Origin: Sphaerosporella brunnea
Lineage: Eukaryota; Ascomycota; Pezizomycetes; Pezizales; Pyronemataceae
Reading direction: 5' to 3'
Length of the DNA stretch: 64,000 nucleotides
Assembly: GCA_008704415.1 (NCBI GenBank)
Contig: VXIS01000050.1
Location: 142,666-206,665 of the forward strand
Part shown: one piece after another, positions 47,432 through 58,511 of the stretch
How positions within the stretch are numbered: position 1 is the first letter of the stretch
How the letters are laid out: each line of letters begins with the position of its first letter
Notes under the pieces: generated by a model
Seen by the model: only the letters and a program-made list of their open reading frames with translations
Told to the model about the DNA's origin: nothing
Databases searched by the model: none
Translations under genes and position numbers: made by a program

Positions 47432-50326
47432 ATGGACAACCAACAACTTGATTACGATTCCTGCACCCAAATTCTGGCTAGGCTAGACGCAGACACGCAG
47501 CACGCAAACCACGACAACTTGACCTCATCGGAGTCGCCTGGTGATAGCGGTCACTCTCCCTTCAACTCGGCATCACCACCAGGCCTCTCCTCAGGCTCAG
47601 TGACATCTCCAGAGTCCCTGAGATTTGACTGGGATCCCAGCAGCACAACCTTTTTCGACGAAATCAACGGCCCCGCGGGCATACTTGCAGCCAGTACACC
47701 GTGGGATTCGTTGGTGCTCCAAGAACAGCCGGGTATCTCACCGATGAGCGACTACATCAAGATCGAAAACGAACAATCACCCGCGGGTTACTTTGTAGAC
47801 TCCAGCGAGCCACAGGGAACGATATCCCCTGGCAGCTCGTTGATTGATCCTACCGCACAGACAGCGCTGGAAGGAACTTTTGGATACGGCAAAGAAAGTG
47901 AAGCCTTGTTCACCTTCAACTCGTATAACCAACCCAACACAAGGCAGAATTCGAACGAGTATCCTCCCATGGCGTGGAGGTCCCAGGGGCAGGGCCGAGA
48001 CGAGTATCAAGCGCAGACTCAGAATTGGCAGCAACAGCAGCCCCAAGCCCCGCTGCAACAACAACGACAACAACAATCGATAACGATCCCCCATCAGCCG
48101 CATGTCGTTCAGCGGCAATCCCCCCTTCGGAAGAGCATGTCCCCTCCTTATGAGAGCAGTCCCGAGTCTCGTCACAACGAACCCAACAGTGATGATGCCG
48201 CCCCTCCCCCTGCCCCGCGAAGTAAAAAAAGAAAGATGAGCTCCGATGATAATCCCCCCGAAGGTGGTCAGTCGGCTCCAGCCGCTACCACCACCGGCAG
48301 GAAACAGCCGAAGAAGACCGCGCACAACATGATCGAGAAGAGGTATCGTACGAATCTAAACGATAAGATTGCCGCCCTCAGGGACTCGGTTCCGTCCCTG
48401 AGGGTGATGGTAGGAACGTCTCGTCTCGGCGATGATGATGAAGAGGAAGATCTAGAAGGATTGGCACCGGCCCACAAGCTCAACAAGGCAACAGTTTTGG
48501 CGAAGGCCACGGAGTACATTCGGCATCTCGAGAAGCGAAACAAGCGCCTGATTGACGAGAATGACCAGTTGAAGCATAGGCTCAATGCATTTGAGAAGTT
48601 AGCAACGGCTAGCTCCATGATGAGCCTTCAGCCTCAACAAGGACCTAACGTACATAGAGGAGGTCAGGCAGGCGGACCGGGAGGTGGATTGATGAGTCGT
48701 CTGATGGTGGGAAGTTTGGCGGGCTTGATGGTTGCAAACGGATTTCAGTCGCACGAAGATAGTTCGTCACGTGGGCTGGGCGCTCTCCCCTTCCCCGCTC
48801 ATTGGATGGGTCCCGCCGCTCAGATTGCTGATAATCAGATCTTCTGGCTGATTGTAAAGCTCGTCCTTCTGTTTGCTGCCGTTCTCTACATCATCTCCCC
48901 CGGCTATTTCGACACCAAGGGTGTTCCGGAGAACGCTAAAACCGCCAACAGTTCAGGAGCATTCGCTGCTCCTCCTCTCGCCCCGCCCCTTAAAGATCGT
49001 TCTCATGCCTGGCTCACCGCTATCCAGACTGTCTGGGTTCCCCGTCATTCCGTGATCCTTGAACTCGCAGCGTTAGGTCTCAAGGCGGCAAAGCTGAGTC
49101 TCCGCAGGCTCATCGGATGGGAGAGATACCAGATACTCACTGGAATGACGGCGGAACAAGAGGCTGCTCGCATCAAGTCCTGGACCATTGCGCTCGATGC
49201 TCAGCTTGCTGGTGGTGATGTTTCCGTTAATCACTCGCGTCTCCTGCTTACCCTTCTGGCTTCGTGGACTCTTCCTCCGACCCCGGCCCGTCTGATGCTC
49301 AACGCTCTCCATATCCGTGTTCTCGTCCGCGATATCGGCATCCCCGGTTTCCAGGCCTTCGCGGGGATATTTTCCAACTACTACTGGCTCGAGGCCCGTA
49401 AGGCCCAGGAAAAGGTAGTCGTCGAGGAGGACCGACTTCCAGAGTACCTTGCCAAACTTTTGGAGCTCGACCCTTCCAAAGTGTTCGACGATTTGATTGT
49501 TCAGAAGGCGTTCGACCTTGCATACAACCGTATCAATCAAAACACCTCAGACGAAGGCATGGACAGTGTGATGAAGGACCCCTCAGTTCGCTCGCCAGTG
49601 GATGCGCTTGCGGCGTGGTACTCGAGCCTGCTTCTTCAGGGTGCTCTAGTTCAAAGCCTGAAGGCCAAGTCTTCAGAGGCCATTGAAGCACGCATCCAGT
49701 CCAACCTCGACACTGCAGTCCGACTTGCGCCCCCCTGCTCCGCTGCTCACCTTCGTGCCCTCACTGCTTGTGCCGTCCTCGGTAATCAGAATGGTGAAAA
49801 ACACCTCGCGGAAGCCTTGAAGATCTTTGAGGAGGACGATCGTCAACTCAACCAGAAGGACGCCTCTCCTATATCGGCCGTCATCCCCAACCCTGCCGTT
49901 ACCACCACTCCCGATATCCGTGTCTCCCTCCGCTGCGGAATGGCGTTGGCTCTCATGAGGAAAGGTTCTGCCGGTCAAGCCACCCGCCTCTACTGCGAGC
50001 TCGACTGGCAGCGCCATGCAGACAGGAACAAACTCGGACTGCTGGGTTTCATTTCTTGCTGGAGGACGCTAGCGACGTTTGTCAACTTGGATCCGAACTG
50101 GGCAAGGGATGCGGGTGATGCGGTGGAGGAATGTGCGGCGATGCTCAGAATCTGGATCGGCGACAAGAAGATCCCCAAGTTTGGTGTGTCGAGGAGTGAC
50201 TGCAAACGCATTATTGATTTCTGCAATTCGCTGCACAAGAAGCTGGCGGGGCTTCCGGGGGACCGCGAAGACGATGGATATGTCAGCGGCGGCTTGGAGG
50301 TGAACAAACAGCCAGTGTGCGTTTAA
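47432..50326 (+). CDS. srbA: sterol regulatory element-binding protein (SREBP; SrbA/Sre1 family)
   Basis: An intronless frame of 964 residues starts at ATG 47432, the first in frame. It is a membrane-bound transcription factor that, in other fungi, is cut by the Dsc pathway and activates ergosterol and hypoxia genes. An acidic, Ser/Pro- and Gln-rich N terminus (residues 1-290) is followed by a bHLH-leucine zipper at about 296-395. The basic region reads KKTAHNMIEKRYRTNLNDK and includes the SREBP-specific tyrosine (Tyr305), the hallmark separating SREBPs from other bHLH proteins; the loop has an acidic insertion (DDDEEEDLEG) as in fungal homologues. Two hydrophobic segments follow (about 420-438 and 470-489) separated by a short lumenal stretch, then about 470 C-terminal residues matching the fungal SREBP C-terminal domain. 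The size is close to Aspergillus fumigatus SrbA. Confidence 0.95.
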   Translation: MDNQQLDYDSCTQILARLDADTQHANHDNLTSSESPGDSGHSPFNSASPPGLSSGSVTSPESLRFDWDPSSTTFFDEINGPAGILAASTPWDSLVLQEQPGISPMSDYIKIENEQSPAGYFVDSSEPQGTISPGSSLIDPTAQTALEGTFGYGKESEALFTFNSYNQPNTRQNSNEYPPMAWRSQGQGRDEYQAQTQNWQQQQPQAPLQQQRQQQSITIPHQPHVVQRQSPLRKSMSPPYESSPESRHNEPNSDDAAPPPAPRSKKRKMSSDDNPPEGGQSAPAATTTGRKQPKKTAHNMIEKRYRTNLNDKIAALRDSVPSLRVMVGTSRLGDDDEEEDLEGLAPAHKLNKATVLAKATEYIRHLEKRNKRLIDENDQLKHRLNAFEKLATASSMMSLQPQQGPNVHRGGQAGGPGGGLMSRLMVGSLAGLMVANGFQSHEDSSSRGLGALPFPAHWMGPAAQIADNQIFWLIVKLVLLFAAVLYIISPGYFDTKGVPENAKTANSSGAFAAPPLAPPLKDRSHAWLTAIQTVWVPRHSVILELAALGLKAAKLSLRRLIGWERYQILTGMTAEQEAARIKSWTIALDAQLAGGDVSVNHSRLLLTLLASWTLPPTPARLMLNALHIRVLVRDIGIPGFQAFAGIFSNYYWLEARKAQEKVVVEEDRLPEYLAKLLELDPSKVFDDLIVQKAFDLAYNRINQNTSDEGMDSVMKDPSVRSPVDALAAWYSSLLLQGALVQSLKAKSSEAIEARIQSNLDTAVRLAPPCSAAHLRALTACAVLGNQNGEKHLAEALKIFEEDDRQLNQKDASPISAVIPNPAVTTTPDIRVSLRCGMALALMRKGSAGQATRLYCELDWQRHADRNKLGLLGFISCWRTLATFVNLDPNWARDAGDAVEECAAMLRIWIGDKKIPKFGVSRSDCKRIIDFCNSLHKKLAGLPGDREDDGYVSGGLEVNKQPVCV

Positions 50327-51161
50327 TTCCTTGTTTTATCTTGTCTTTGTGTTCATATTTCATCAACCATATACCATGTATTCGCCTCCTCTCCTTCGTT
50401 TATTCTCTTTGATACTGTTGCGATGTCCGGCTTCTGTACCTCAGTATAAGATGTTGTTTTTCTGTTTTTTCCCTCTGAATTTTCGGGCTTTAGAAAAAGG
50501 ATTTGGGATCGGGATTTTTTTTTTTTTTTTTTTTTTCTGTTTGGCGATTTGGCATACCCAACAGGCTTGGTTGGCTGTTTCCTCTTCCTTCTCTTTTGCA
50601 TATGGTGTGTCTTTTCACCCTGTAGTAAATGTGGTTGCGGTGAGAGAGCAGGCACATTTATTCTCCTTTTATCGATGTTTGCTCTGGAGTTTATGGATTT
50701 ATCCTTTTATAAGGGGGCGATAAATAAGATGCATGTGGGGTTGGTGCGGATCTTTGCTGGTTGTTTGATGCGCATGCTTTTGTTGCTTGATGTTGATTGA
50801 AATTGAGAAGCCGGGCTTTGTGGGATTGAACAGTGAAGTGAAAGTGTGATTGTCCGTCGTACAGAAACTCACAGGAGAGCATTCGGTGAGCGATCTGGTC
50901 TACTCACGCTGTTTGTACAACGCACCCGGGGATGGTGCATTGCTTGAGACCGTCGGGCAGCATACATGCCTAGCAAACATGAACTGCACTTTATTTACTT
51001 CACCCTCCCCGCAGCAAGCAAGCAAACAAACAAACAAACATCCCTAGCAGCCAGCAGCCAGCAGTATCGTGTATAAAGTTAAACCCTCTCTTCATCCCTC
51101 TTCCGCTTTCTCACCACCACTGCAACGCGAGGAGCAGCAGCAAAGACATCTTACAGAAACA
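50327..51161. other. intergenic between srbA and the next gene
   Basis: T-rich srbA 3' untranslated sequence (22-T run at 50515-50536) and the leader of the next gene, with a short CAAA repeat near 51022-51040. No gene. Confidence 0.6.
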
Positions 51162-52151
51162 ATGGCCTCAGCACATCTCGAATCCCGTACACCCACACCC
51201 CCAGAGCACTCCGCCTCCGCATCCTCACAGTCAGCAGCGAATTCCCTCGTCCTCCAAAACGGCGAATACAAAGCCCGTATATCCTCCTTCCCCTCTCTTC
51301 CCCTTCCCTTTTCCCGTCAAAAGTTAACGGACCGGAAAGCCTTCTCCCCACACATCCTCCAAAACGAAAGCTTCGCCAACGTCCTCTGGATGCAGCGGGT
51401 CATAATATCCCGCGGGATCTCAGAACTCTACTCCTCCCCCCTTCCCCTTCCCCTTCCCCTTCCCCTTCCCCTTACCGCTTCTCCGCATTCCCCGCAATTT
51501 CCCCTCCTCAACACGCTGCGGCAGCAATTAAACACCCACGCACAAACCCTCGAGCGCCTGGCGCTCCACAGCCGGCAGATCTCAACCCCGCACACGATGC
51601 AGGAAAAAATGCGAAAAGACGGGATATTGTGGCAGTGCCAGCTGTTCCTTGAGCTGCGGCGCCGGTTTGACGAGGTCGTAAAGATGCGGGAGGAGGCCGC
51701 GGTGATGGTGGGGGGGTGGAGGGCTTGGGGGCTTAGCAGTGGCGACGATGATATTGCTGCTGTTATTGCTATGGAGGACGAGGATGAGGATGAGGTTGAG
51801 GTTGAGGAAGGGGATGGGGGATTGAGGGGAGTGGTGGAATCCCTGGTTGAGGCGGAAAAGCTGGAGTGGACTCAAGATGCGATCACAATCCTTGCGGAAG
51901 TCGCGGAGGCGTGGGGTGCAAGGTGGTTATGTTGTTTGTCCCCTACACACTGCCTTTTGATGGTTTTGGTGGGGCTAATGAGATGTGAAGTGAAGCAAGC
52001 GCACGAGCTCGAGTGTCAAAAGCTTATGAAGCGGAAATGGGAGGAAGGAGAGGAAGAGGAGCCGCTGAAGAAGAAGAAGGCGGCGGAAATGGAGCCACGC
52101 TTGTTGGAGAGGGTGGTGCTGGAGGGGTGGGTCCCTGAAGGTTGGTATTGA
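51162..52151 (+). CDS. hypothetical protein with charged C terminus
   Basis: An open frame of 329 residues starts MASAHLESRTPTPPEHSAS at 51162 in a good context; the frame is open a further 31 codons upstream. Residues about 60-190 contain ILQNESFANVLWMQRVIISR and an amphipathic helical region (LNTLRQQLNTHAQTLERL, then CQLFLELRRRFDEVVKMREE). The tail has an acidic block and a KKKKA nuclear-signal-like stretch. A CCCCTT microsatellite encodes a Pro-Leu repeat at about residues 90-105. The segment at 51923-51990 is Leu/Cys-rich and out of character; with GGGGCTAATGAG as a possible branch site it may be an intron. I do not recognise a family, and nuclear localisation is only a guess. Confidence 0.55.
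   Translation: MASAHLESRTPTPPEHSASASSQSAANSLVLQNGEYKARISSFPSLPLPFSRQKLTDRKAFSPHILQNESFANVLWMQRVIISRGISELYSSPLPLPLPLPLPLTASPHSPQFPLLNTLRQQLNTHAQTLERLALHSRQISTPHTMQEKMRKDGILWQCQLFLELRRRFDEVVKMREEAAVMVGGWRAWGLSSGDDDIAAVIAMEDEDEDEVEVEEGDGGLRGVVESLVEAEKLEWTQDAITILAEVAEAWGARWLCCLSPTHCLLMVLVGLMRCEVKQAHELECQKLMKRKWEEGEEEEPLKKKKAAEMEPRLLERVVLEGWVPEGWY
51436..51473. repeat. (CCCCTT)n microsatellite in coding sequence
   Basis: About six CCCCTT copies encode alternating Pro and Leu in the 51.2-52.2-kb hypothetical protein. Confidence 0.9.
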
Positions 52152-52540
52152 GGTACCGTTGGATTCGGGAAGGGGGGGCTTGTGAGCTTGTGAGCTGAAT
52201 AGTACTAGGATGTCAAGTGGAGGAGATATTATGATGTTTTATTTTCTCTTATCAAGGGCTAAGGTATTTCTGTACTCACTAAGTACTTGGTAGTTACTGC
52301 TAAATTCGATTATGGATCACTGCGAGTATCACGAGTCATCAAACGGAGGACCCAAACATAAGTGAACAGCTTTTTATCTATCCGCAGATTTCAACCAACT
52401 GTTCATCCATCAATCATATGCACAAAGGCATATATATCGTGCACTATCATGTAGCCATTCACATCAATCATCAGTCGTCCCATCCGTCCCATCCTATCTT
52501 TTTGAGGTATCCAACAAGTATCATCGACCACATCAATGCA

Positions 52541-52575
<35 letters not shown>

Positions 52576-52627
52576 AGCAAATGCATGCAGTTAAAGGAAC
52601 AGAAATGAATAAATAATAATAAAAAAA
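52152..52627. other. convergent intergenic region
   Basis: This is the 3' end of the plus-strand hypothetical gene and of the minus-strand ena1 gene. It contains a 30-A tract (52544-52573) and no gene. Confidence 0.7.
52544..52573. repeat. poly-A tract (30)
   Basis: Thirty consecutive A residues downstream of ena1 (poly-T in the ena1 sense direction). Confidence 0.95.
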
Positions 52628-55600
52628 TCAGACCTGATCATCACCATGGAAGACCGGCCGCTTCTCCATAGTAGTAGTCCTGGAGCTCAAGCTGCCACGA
52701 GTCATAGTCCTGGCCATGGTAAAGAATCCCTGGCGCAGACTGAGCGATGCGTCCTTCTTGATCCTGTCCGACTCGCCGCCATTGAACCAGCCAAAGTAAC
52801 GCTTCATGAACTTCCAAATCTCGGTGCCGATGATGAACACGGGAATGCCGGCGAAAGAGAGGGCCCACTCCCAGTCGATGCCGGTCTGGCGGAGCACCTT
52901 GTGGTTCAAGCCGGGGATGTAGATAGCGGGGAAAACGGCAACGAAGGGGATGAGCACGGCCCAGAAGAGGAATTTGTTGTCGTAGATGTCCTTGAAGAAA
53001 GGGAAGCGCGAGTCGGTCTGGTAGGGGTTCAACCTGAAGAGGCTGCGCCGCAGACTCTTGAATTCCCATGCCGAGAAGAGGATCAGCCAGGTCAGCTGGG
53101 CGAACACGGCGGCTCGGGCTCGGAAAACCGTGTCGCATTGGGGAGAGTAGGTGGTGTTGCAGGCTTGGCCGAGTGCACCGCCGCCGACGCCGTAGACTAT
53201 GATCACGAAGGTGCAGAGCGTCAGGGCTCCCATGATGAAGCCGTAGACCACCATGTCGGCCACGATCTGCCAGGTGAAAACTCCGGTCTTAATGTTGTGT
53301 GGAGGGCGCTTCATGATCTCGGGGGAGGGCTTCTCTTTGCCCAGACCGAAGGCGGGGAAGGAACTGGTGAGCATGTTGATCCAGAGCACTTGGAGCGGCG
53401 CAAGAGGAAATACGGAGAGTCCAGTGCTGTCCTGGAAGGCCAAACCAATGATCAAAAGGATCACTTCACCCACGTTGGATACCAACAAGTGAAGAACGAA
53501 CTTTTGGATATTTTCGAACATACGTCTACCCTCCTCTACAGCCTTCACAATACTGGCAAAGTTGTCATCCGTAAGAACAAGATCAGCTGCAGACTTGGCC
53601 ACATCGGATCCTCCTTGACCCATGGCGATACCAACATCAGCGCGTTTCAGAGAAGGAGCATCGTTGACACCGTCACCAGTCATAGCAACGTATCGGCCGC
53701 GGCGGTTCAGCGCTTCGATCATGCGGACCTTGGTGCTGGGTGCACATCGGGCAATGACAAAGGGTAAGGTTGGAAGTTCGTCGATTTGGTCGTCGGTGAG
53801 AACATCGAATTCGGAAGCAATCATGCACATGGCCTTGGCCACATCAGCGGGGAGATTCCCAAAGTCCTTGGGAATGATTCCGATCTCTCGTGCGATGGCA
53901 CGTGCAGTTCCAGGGTGATCGCCAGTGAGCATGTGCACCTGGATACCGGCAGTCGTACAGCTCTGAATAGCTTCCTTGGACTCAAGACGAGGGGGATCGT
54001 ACAAGCCAGCAAGACCTAGCAATGTGAGATGGCACTCAACCTTCTCACGCTCATATTCAGACCATTCGTGGGAAGACTGAGGGGTATCAACCACCCGGCG
54101 TGCAATTGCGAGAACACGTAGTCCCTGGTCCGCGAACAATGTCATTTGCCTAAGCACCTCTTCTTTGTGTTCCTCTGTCATAGGCTCAACGTTGTCACCG
54201 AATCCGATGCTGTCGCAAAGATCAATGATCCTCTCGACGGCTCCTTTGGTGAAGATGATCTGCTGGCCGTTGTTTGGTTCCTGGAAAACGACTGACATCC
54301 TCTTGACGTTCGAATCAAAGCCGTATTCTGCAAGCTCCTTCCAGCCGCCCTGCTCAATGAGCTTCTTGCGGCCGAAGTCAAACCGGGTTGCAAAAACTTG
54401 CAGGGCAATTTCAGTTGGGTCACCGCTCGCTTGCCAGGCTGACTCCTTCTCGTTGTAACGGACATTGGCCAGGTTGCAAAGCGAAGTAGAATGAAGGAAA
54501 GCTTCAAGTTCGGGAACAACTTCAGGGCGATCACCGTCGTTTCCTTCGGGTTCGAGGGCCTCCTCATCTACTGGTTCGGGCAGTGGACGTTCTCTGGGAT
54601 CAGCCTCATCGGCAAATTTCAAAGCCAAGGCAGAACGTTCCTGGTCACGCCTTTGGCGCTTCTCTTGATATTCCTTCTCTACTGCATCGGCATCGGTAGT
54701 AGGTGCGGCGCCGAGGGTAATGAAACCAGAGGTCGGGTCGGTGGCCGAGTTGTTACGCTCAACGCTGTAGATTCCCACGTTGGGAATCCAGACCTTTCGA
54801 GCGACCATCTTGCCTTGAGTGAGGGTACCGGTTTTGTCGGAACAGATGTTGGTGACACCGCCGAGAGCCTCAAGAGCATCAAGCTTCCGAACAATGACGT
54901 TGTTTTTGGCCATTTTCTTCATCCCAACCGCCATAGTAATGGTGAGGACGGCAATAAGGGATTCGGGAATTATGGCGATACCTGTTCTTGGTTAACCTAC
55001 AATTTCAAATCATACTGAAAAGGCATTACTCACCAAGCGAAATAGCGTAAATCTGGACTTCATGGGTCACATTGAACTTGTTGACACCAAACACAATGAT
55101 TGCGAGTATGAGAGCACAGCCAAACAGAACATATGCCAGTTTGGCCAGCTTTCTCTGCAAAGGTGTTCCCTCAGTAAGACCGAGAAACTTTCCGATGGCA
55201 TCCCAAGTCCTCAGCACTGAGCCTTTGACGGGGTTCCACTTGCCCTTCTTTGGATCAACGGAGCGGTTGGGCCTCTTGGTCTTCTTTTGCATTGCTGCAG
55301 CAATTGCACCCATCTCAGTGTTCATTCCGGTGCCGACCACGATGCCGCGGGCTCGTCCCTTGGTAACTTCGGTTCCGGAGAAAGCCATGTTGATCCGGTC
55401 CCCGACACCATGCTCGCCTTCGATAAGCTCGATTTCTTTAACGACGGGGATCGGTTCACCGGTGAGGATAGCTTCAAGTGCGGCGAAGTTATAGGCTTCG
55501 AAGAGCCGGACATCCGCAGGCACGATGTCTCCGGTAGTCAACTGAATGATATCGCCGGGAACGACCGGACCGCTGGGAATAACTTTCACATCGATATCAC

Positions 55601-56184
55601 CGTCGCGGAGGACGGCTGCACTGGGGCTCGAAAGGCTGCGCAAGCTGTCCACGGTTTTCTCTCTAACAATTGTTAGCTCCCACACTATCGAACTATAAGG
55701 GCACATACGCATTGAACTCTTGCCAGAATCCGATTGCCACGTTAAGGGCAATGACTGCAGTAATGACTCCCCCTTCGATGTAGTCGCTTGTGCCATAGGA
55801 AAGTGCCATGGCGAAGAAAAGAACGCTTGATATTTAACGTCAGACGCTGCTTTCGAAAAGCCAGGAGCGATACTTACAGAATCCTATTTGGCTATCAGCT
55901 TCGTGTCTCTGGATCGGCGCATTGCAGCGGTTTCCCGCAGCGATAGGGGGTTAAACAACTCACATAGCATTAGCTACCTGCTTGAACAGGATCTTCCACG
56001 GCGAGATTGCGCCTTCCCCGTCGAGCTTGTTCTCTCCATACCTAGCCAAGTTCTCCTCGGCTTGCTGTGTAGTCAATCCATTGTCGATGTTGGTGTCCAG
56101 TTCATCCACAACCTGCTGCCACGAAAGCTGATAGGGAGGCCGGGAAAAGGTGGGAGCTGTCTTGGTGTTTTTCGTGCCTGCCAT
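52628..56184 (-). CDS. ena1: ENA-type (type IID) Na+/K+ P-type ATPase
   Basis: On the minus strand I place exons at 56184-55964, 55883-55878 (a 6-nt micro-exon), 55825-55709, 55662-55034 and 54981-52628, giving 1108 residues (yeast Ena1 has 1091). ENA pumps export Na+ (or K+) at the plasma membrane and give salt and alkaline-pH tolerance. Visible in order: the N-terminal cation-ATPase region (WQQVVDELDTNIDNGLTTQQ), the first membrane pair, the actuator domain with TGEP at 182-185 where most P-type II pumps have TGES, membrane segment 4 with IIPESL, the phosphorylation site CSDKTGTLT (Asp373), the hinge TGDGVNDAP (about 759-767) and six C-terminal helices. Splice joins at NAM-IL-VLFFAMAL and FNA|EKT agree with yeast Ena1 spacing. 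All four introns (80, 52, 46, 52 nt) have GT..AG ends. Confidence 0.93.
55878..55883 (-). other. ena1: 6-nt micro-exon of ena1
   Basis: In sense orientation the hexamer GATTCT lies between an AATAG acceptor and a GTAAGT donor. With the split codons on both sides it supplies parts of Met, Ile and Leu, giving NAMILVLFFAM. Skipping it keeps frame but leaves the first membrane helix two residues short relative to yeast Ena1 (NAMIMVLLISM). Confidence 0.75.
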
Positions 56185-58070
56185 GTCTGTCCATTTGTGT
56201 CAGAGGGTGAGCTCATCGCTGGAGGTGGGGATTCCCCTCTATTTATAACAGCCGTGCGGAGACGTAGAGGAGGCAATCTGATCGCTAGAAGGCTGCCGGG
56301 AAGACAGAAGTTCCCGCTAAAAAACGTTACTCCCCCCCCCTCTGCCATCCGATGATTACGCCGAGACACAAATGTTTGGGATAGACCTGCTGGTACGGCT
56401 CCTTGGCGAGAGCCGAAGTTGATGCTCTGCTTCCATGACTGTTTACACATGCCTAGGCCTGTCATACGGCCTACTCCGGGCTCTCTTACCACTCGCAGGC
56501 GTCATTGTGCTCTGGTTGCCTCTGTGTCCCTCCCGCTCCGGCAGCAGCCAACGTTGCAATTGGCAGGACTACGCGCCGCCATCCAAAGGCTCTCAGTGTC
56601 AGTCTGTCTGTGGCTACGGGTCTCCCTCGCCTATCCCCCGCCTGAAGCTCGCAAACCTCGCAAACTCAAAGGGCCAAGCCACATCAACGACTCCCACCGT
56701 CCCGAGCTTGCATGAAACCCAACCACCTGTCTCACCACTGTAACTTGGCAGGCAGAATCTTAACAACGGGTTCTGCGGTCTTCAATTGGTGTCCGTAGTT
56801 ACAGGAAAGTGTCGTTTTGGTGTCCGCTTGGCCATCTGCAACCCACGTCATAACCGTTGCACACCGATCGCAGAGTTTCTGAATTGAAAGGCCGTCGGCT
56901 GATAAAGAATTCTGACTCTTCCAGACGCTTATCTCGTCCAACGAACAAGCTCGAACCCCGCCGCAGTCAAAGCTTCTGCTGCTCCGCTTGAAGGCAAAGC
57001 CTCTTCTCGTGACAGTTTGCCACATCGATCGATATCCCTGTCGAGCCTTTGAATGTCTCGGCATGTCTCGTCTTCCTTGGCTGTTCTTGGCTACTGAGCC
57101 CGTTGGCCGAAAGAATACAGTACTTGGCGCGGGATTCCGAGTGTTGTGGCTTTCGGGATTCTTTATTTGAGCATGGAGATCAGGGGATGTGTTGAAGTGT
57201 CACTGAGACTGAGACCGCGCCTAGCAGTGCACCAATCAATACACTCGGCGCTTGTAGGGTCCTTCCACTTAGCCACCACCACCACATCACCGGTCCTTTC
57301 AGTACTCCTACGCCCACTCAATTCCCCAAGCCAAAGCCTCGCTTCGAAAGATACCTTATCGATCATCTCATGCCACTTCGCACCGTGATTTCCCGGGCCA
57401 TGCCATGCCAAGTCGATGAGACACTGCAATGGCGCTTGGCCTTCTTTGTTGGGCGTGACAATCCTGCGCATTCGACCACTATCCCGGCGGGCCGAATTAC
57501 TCACAGCAAACCACCTAGTCTGGTTGGAGCTACCCATATGGCGATCTTTTCCATTGGTCTAGGCTTGGAAGCGTGTGGGCCTGGGCCTTTCTGCATGCGA
57601 CGTATTTAGGCGGAGATCGAAGTGGCGGGCTGTAGAGTTTCTTTGAGTAAGTGTTTCTATGGTGGACTTCTCGGCGCTAAGCAGTGCAGTGAAAGGTATG
57701 ACCCGTCCGCCATTCTCAAGGGAACCCTCCGAGCGCATACGAATGTCCGGCCCAGCAGCCTTTGCCTTTGCCACAGCTTAAGCTCTTTCCCCAATAAACG
57801 CCGTCTAACCTTAACTCCGGTTTCCGCTGCTGAATTCCGATTCGCTGTGAGCCTGCGAGCCGACGCTGTCAATCTTTGGCTTCGGTGAGGAAGAGAAGAC
57901 TTCGGCCTCGGATGAACCTACTGTAGCAGGCTTTTCGGAAGAAAGATCGGATGCATTGGCGCCGCACAGTGTCTCACAGTGTCTCACTCGGCCGGCCACC
58001 GATCGAATCAAGCTTTGTGACGTTGTGCTTGTCGGGTTTAAGGTTGACATCGACCCGATCAGATGAGATA
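56185..58070. other. ena1 upstream region; no gene recognised
   Basis: This is the ena1 promoter side (divergent, no partner gene). Minus-strand ORFs at 57537-57163 and 57064-56732 look slightly protein-like but match nothing I know and are opposed by ORFs on the other strand, so I leave them uncalled. Confidence 0.45.
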
Positions 58071-58511
58071 CCGTATCGTCTGAGTCTTTAGCAACGCGGG
58101 CCGGAGGGGTGGTAAGGTTGCGGGTGTCGAGGGTTTTCTATTGGTGGGATCGGACGTCGCGGTCACAATTTGGGTTTGCACACAACTTTAATGATGATCA
58201 AAAGGCGGGGCGCGGGTGGTGAGCGGCATGCGCAATGGCACCTCCGACATTTCCCCGTCCTGAGCAGGCTCCCCGGTACGGTCCAAAAATGGTGCCGGTA
58301 GCGGACAAACACCGGAAGTTACGGCGCGATGCCCCTGTGAAAGGGTGTTCAAGAATGCCCGGAGCGTTGGCCAACACCGCCGGCACTGTAATGGTTCTGC
58401 TGCTGTAAATAAAAATTAGATACAGCATCGCCCTTTAGAAATTAGCTTTTTGATAGCTTGGCAACACCTCCACCCCTCCGGCCCGCGTTGCTTAAGACTC
58501 AGACGATACGG
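58071..58511. mobile_element. TIR element with 44-bp inverted repeats and TA target duplication
   Basis: The left end CCGTATCGTCTGAGTCTTTA and the right end AAGACTCAGACGATACGG are inverse copies; the repeat continues through GCAACGCGGGCCGGAGGGGT with one mismatch in about 44 bases. TA flanks both ends (58069-58070, 58512-58513). The 441-bp unit holds at most a 76-codon minus-strand ORF without known domain, so it is a non-autonomous TA-inserting element. Confidence 0.9.

Noticed and set aside
57163..57537. 124-codon minus-strand ORF
   Set aside because: It looks mildly protein-like, but no family or splice context supports it.
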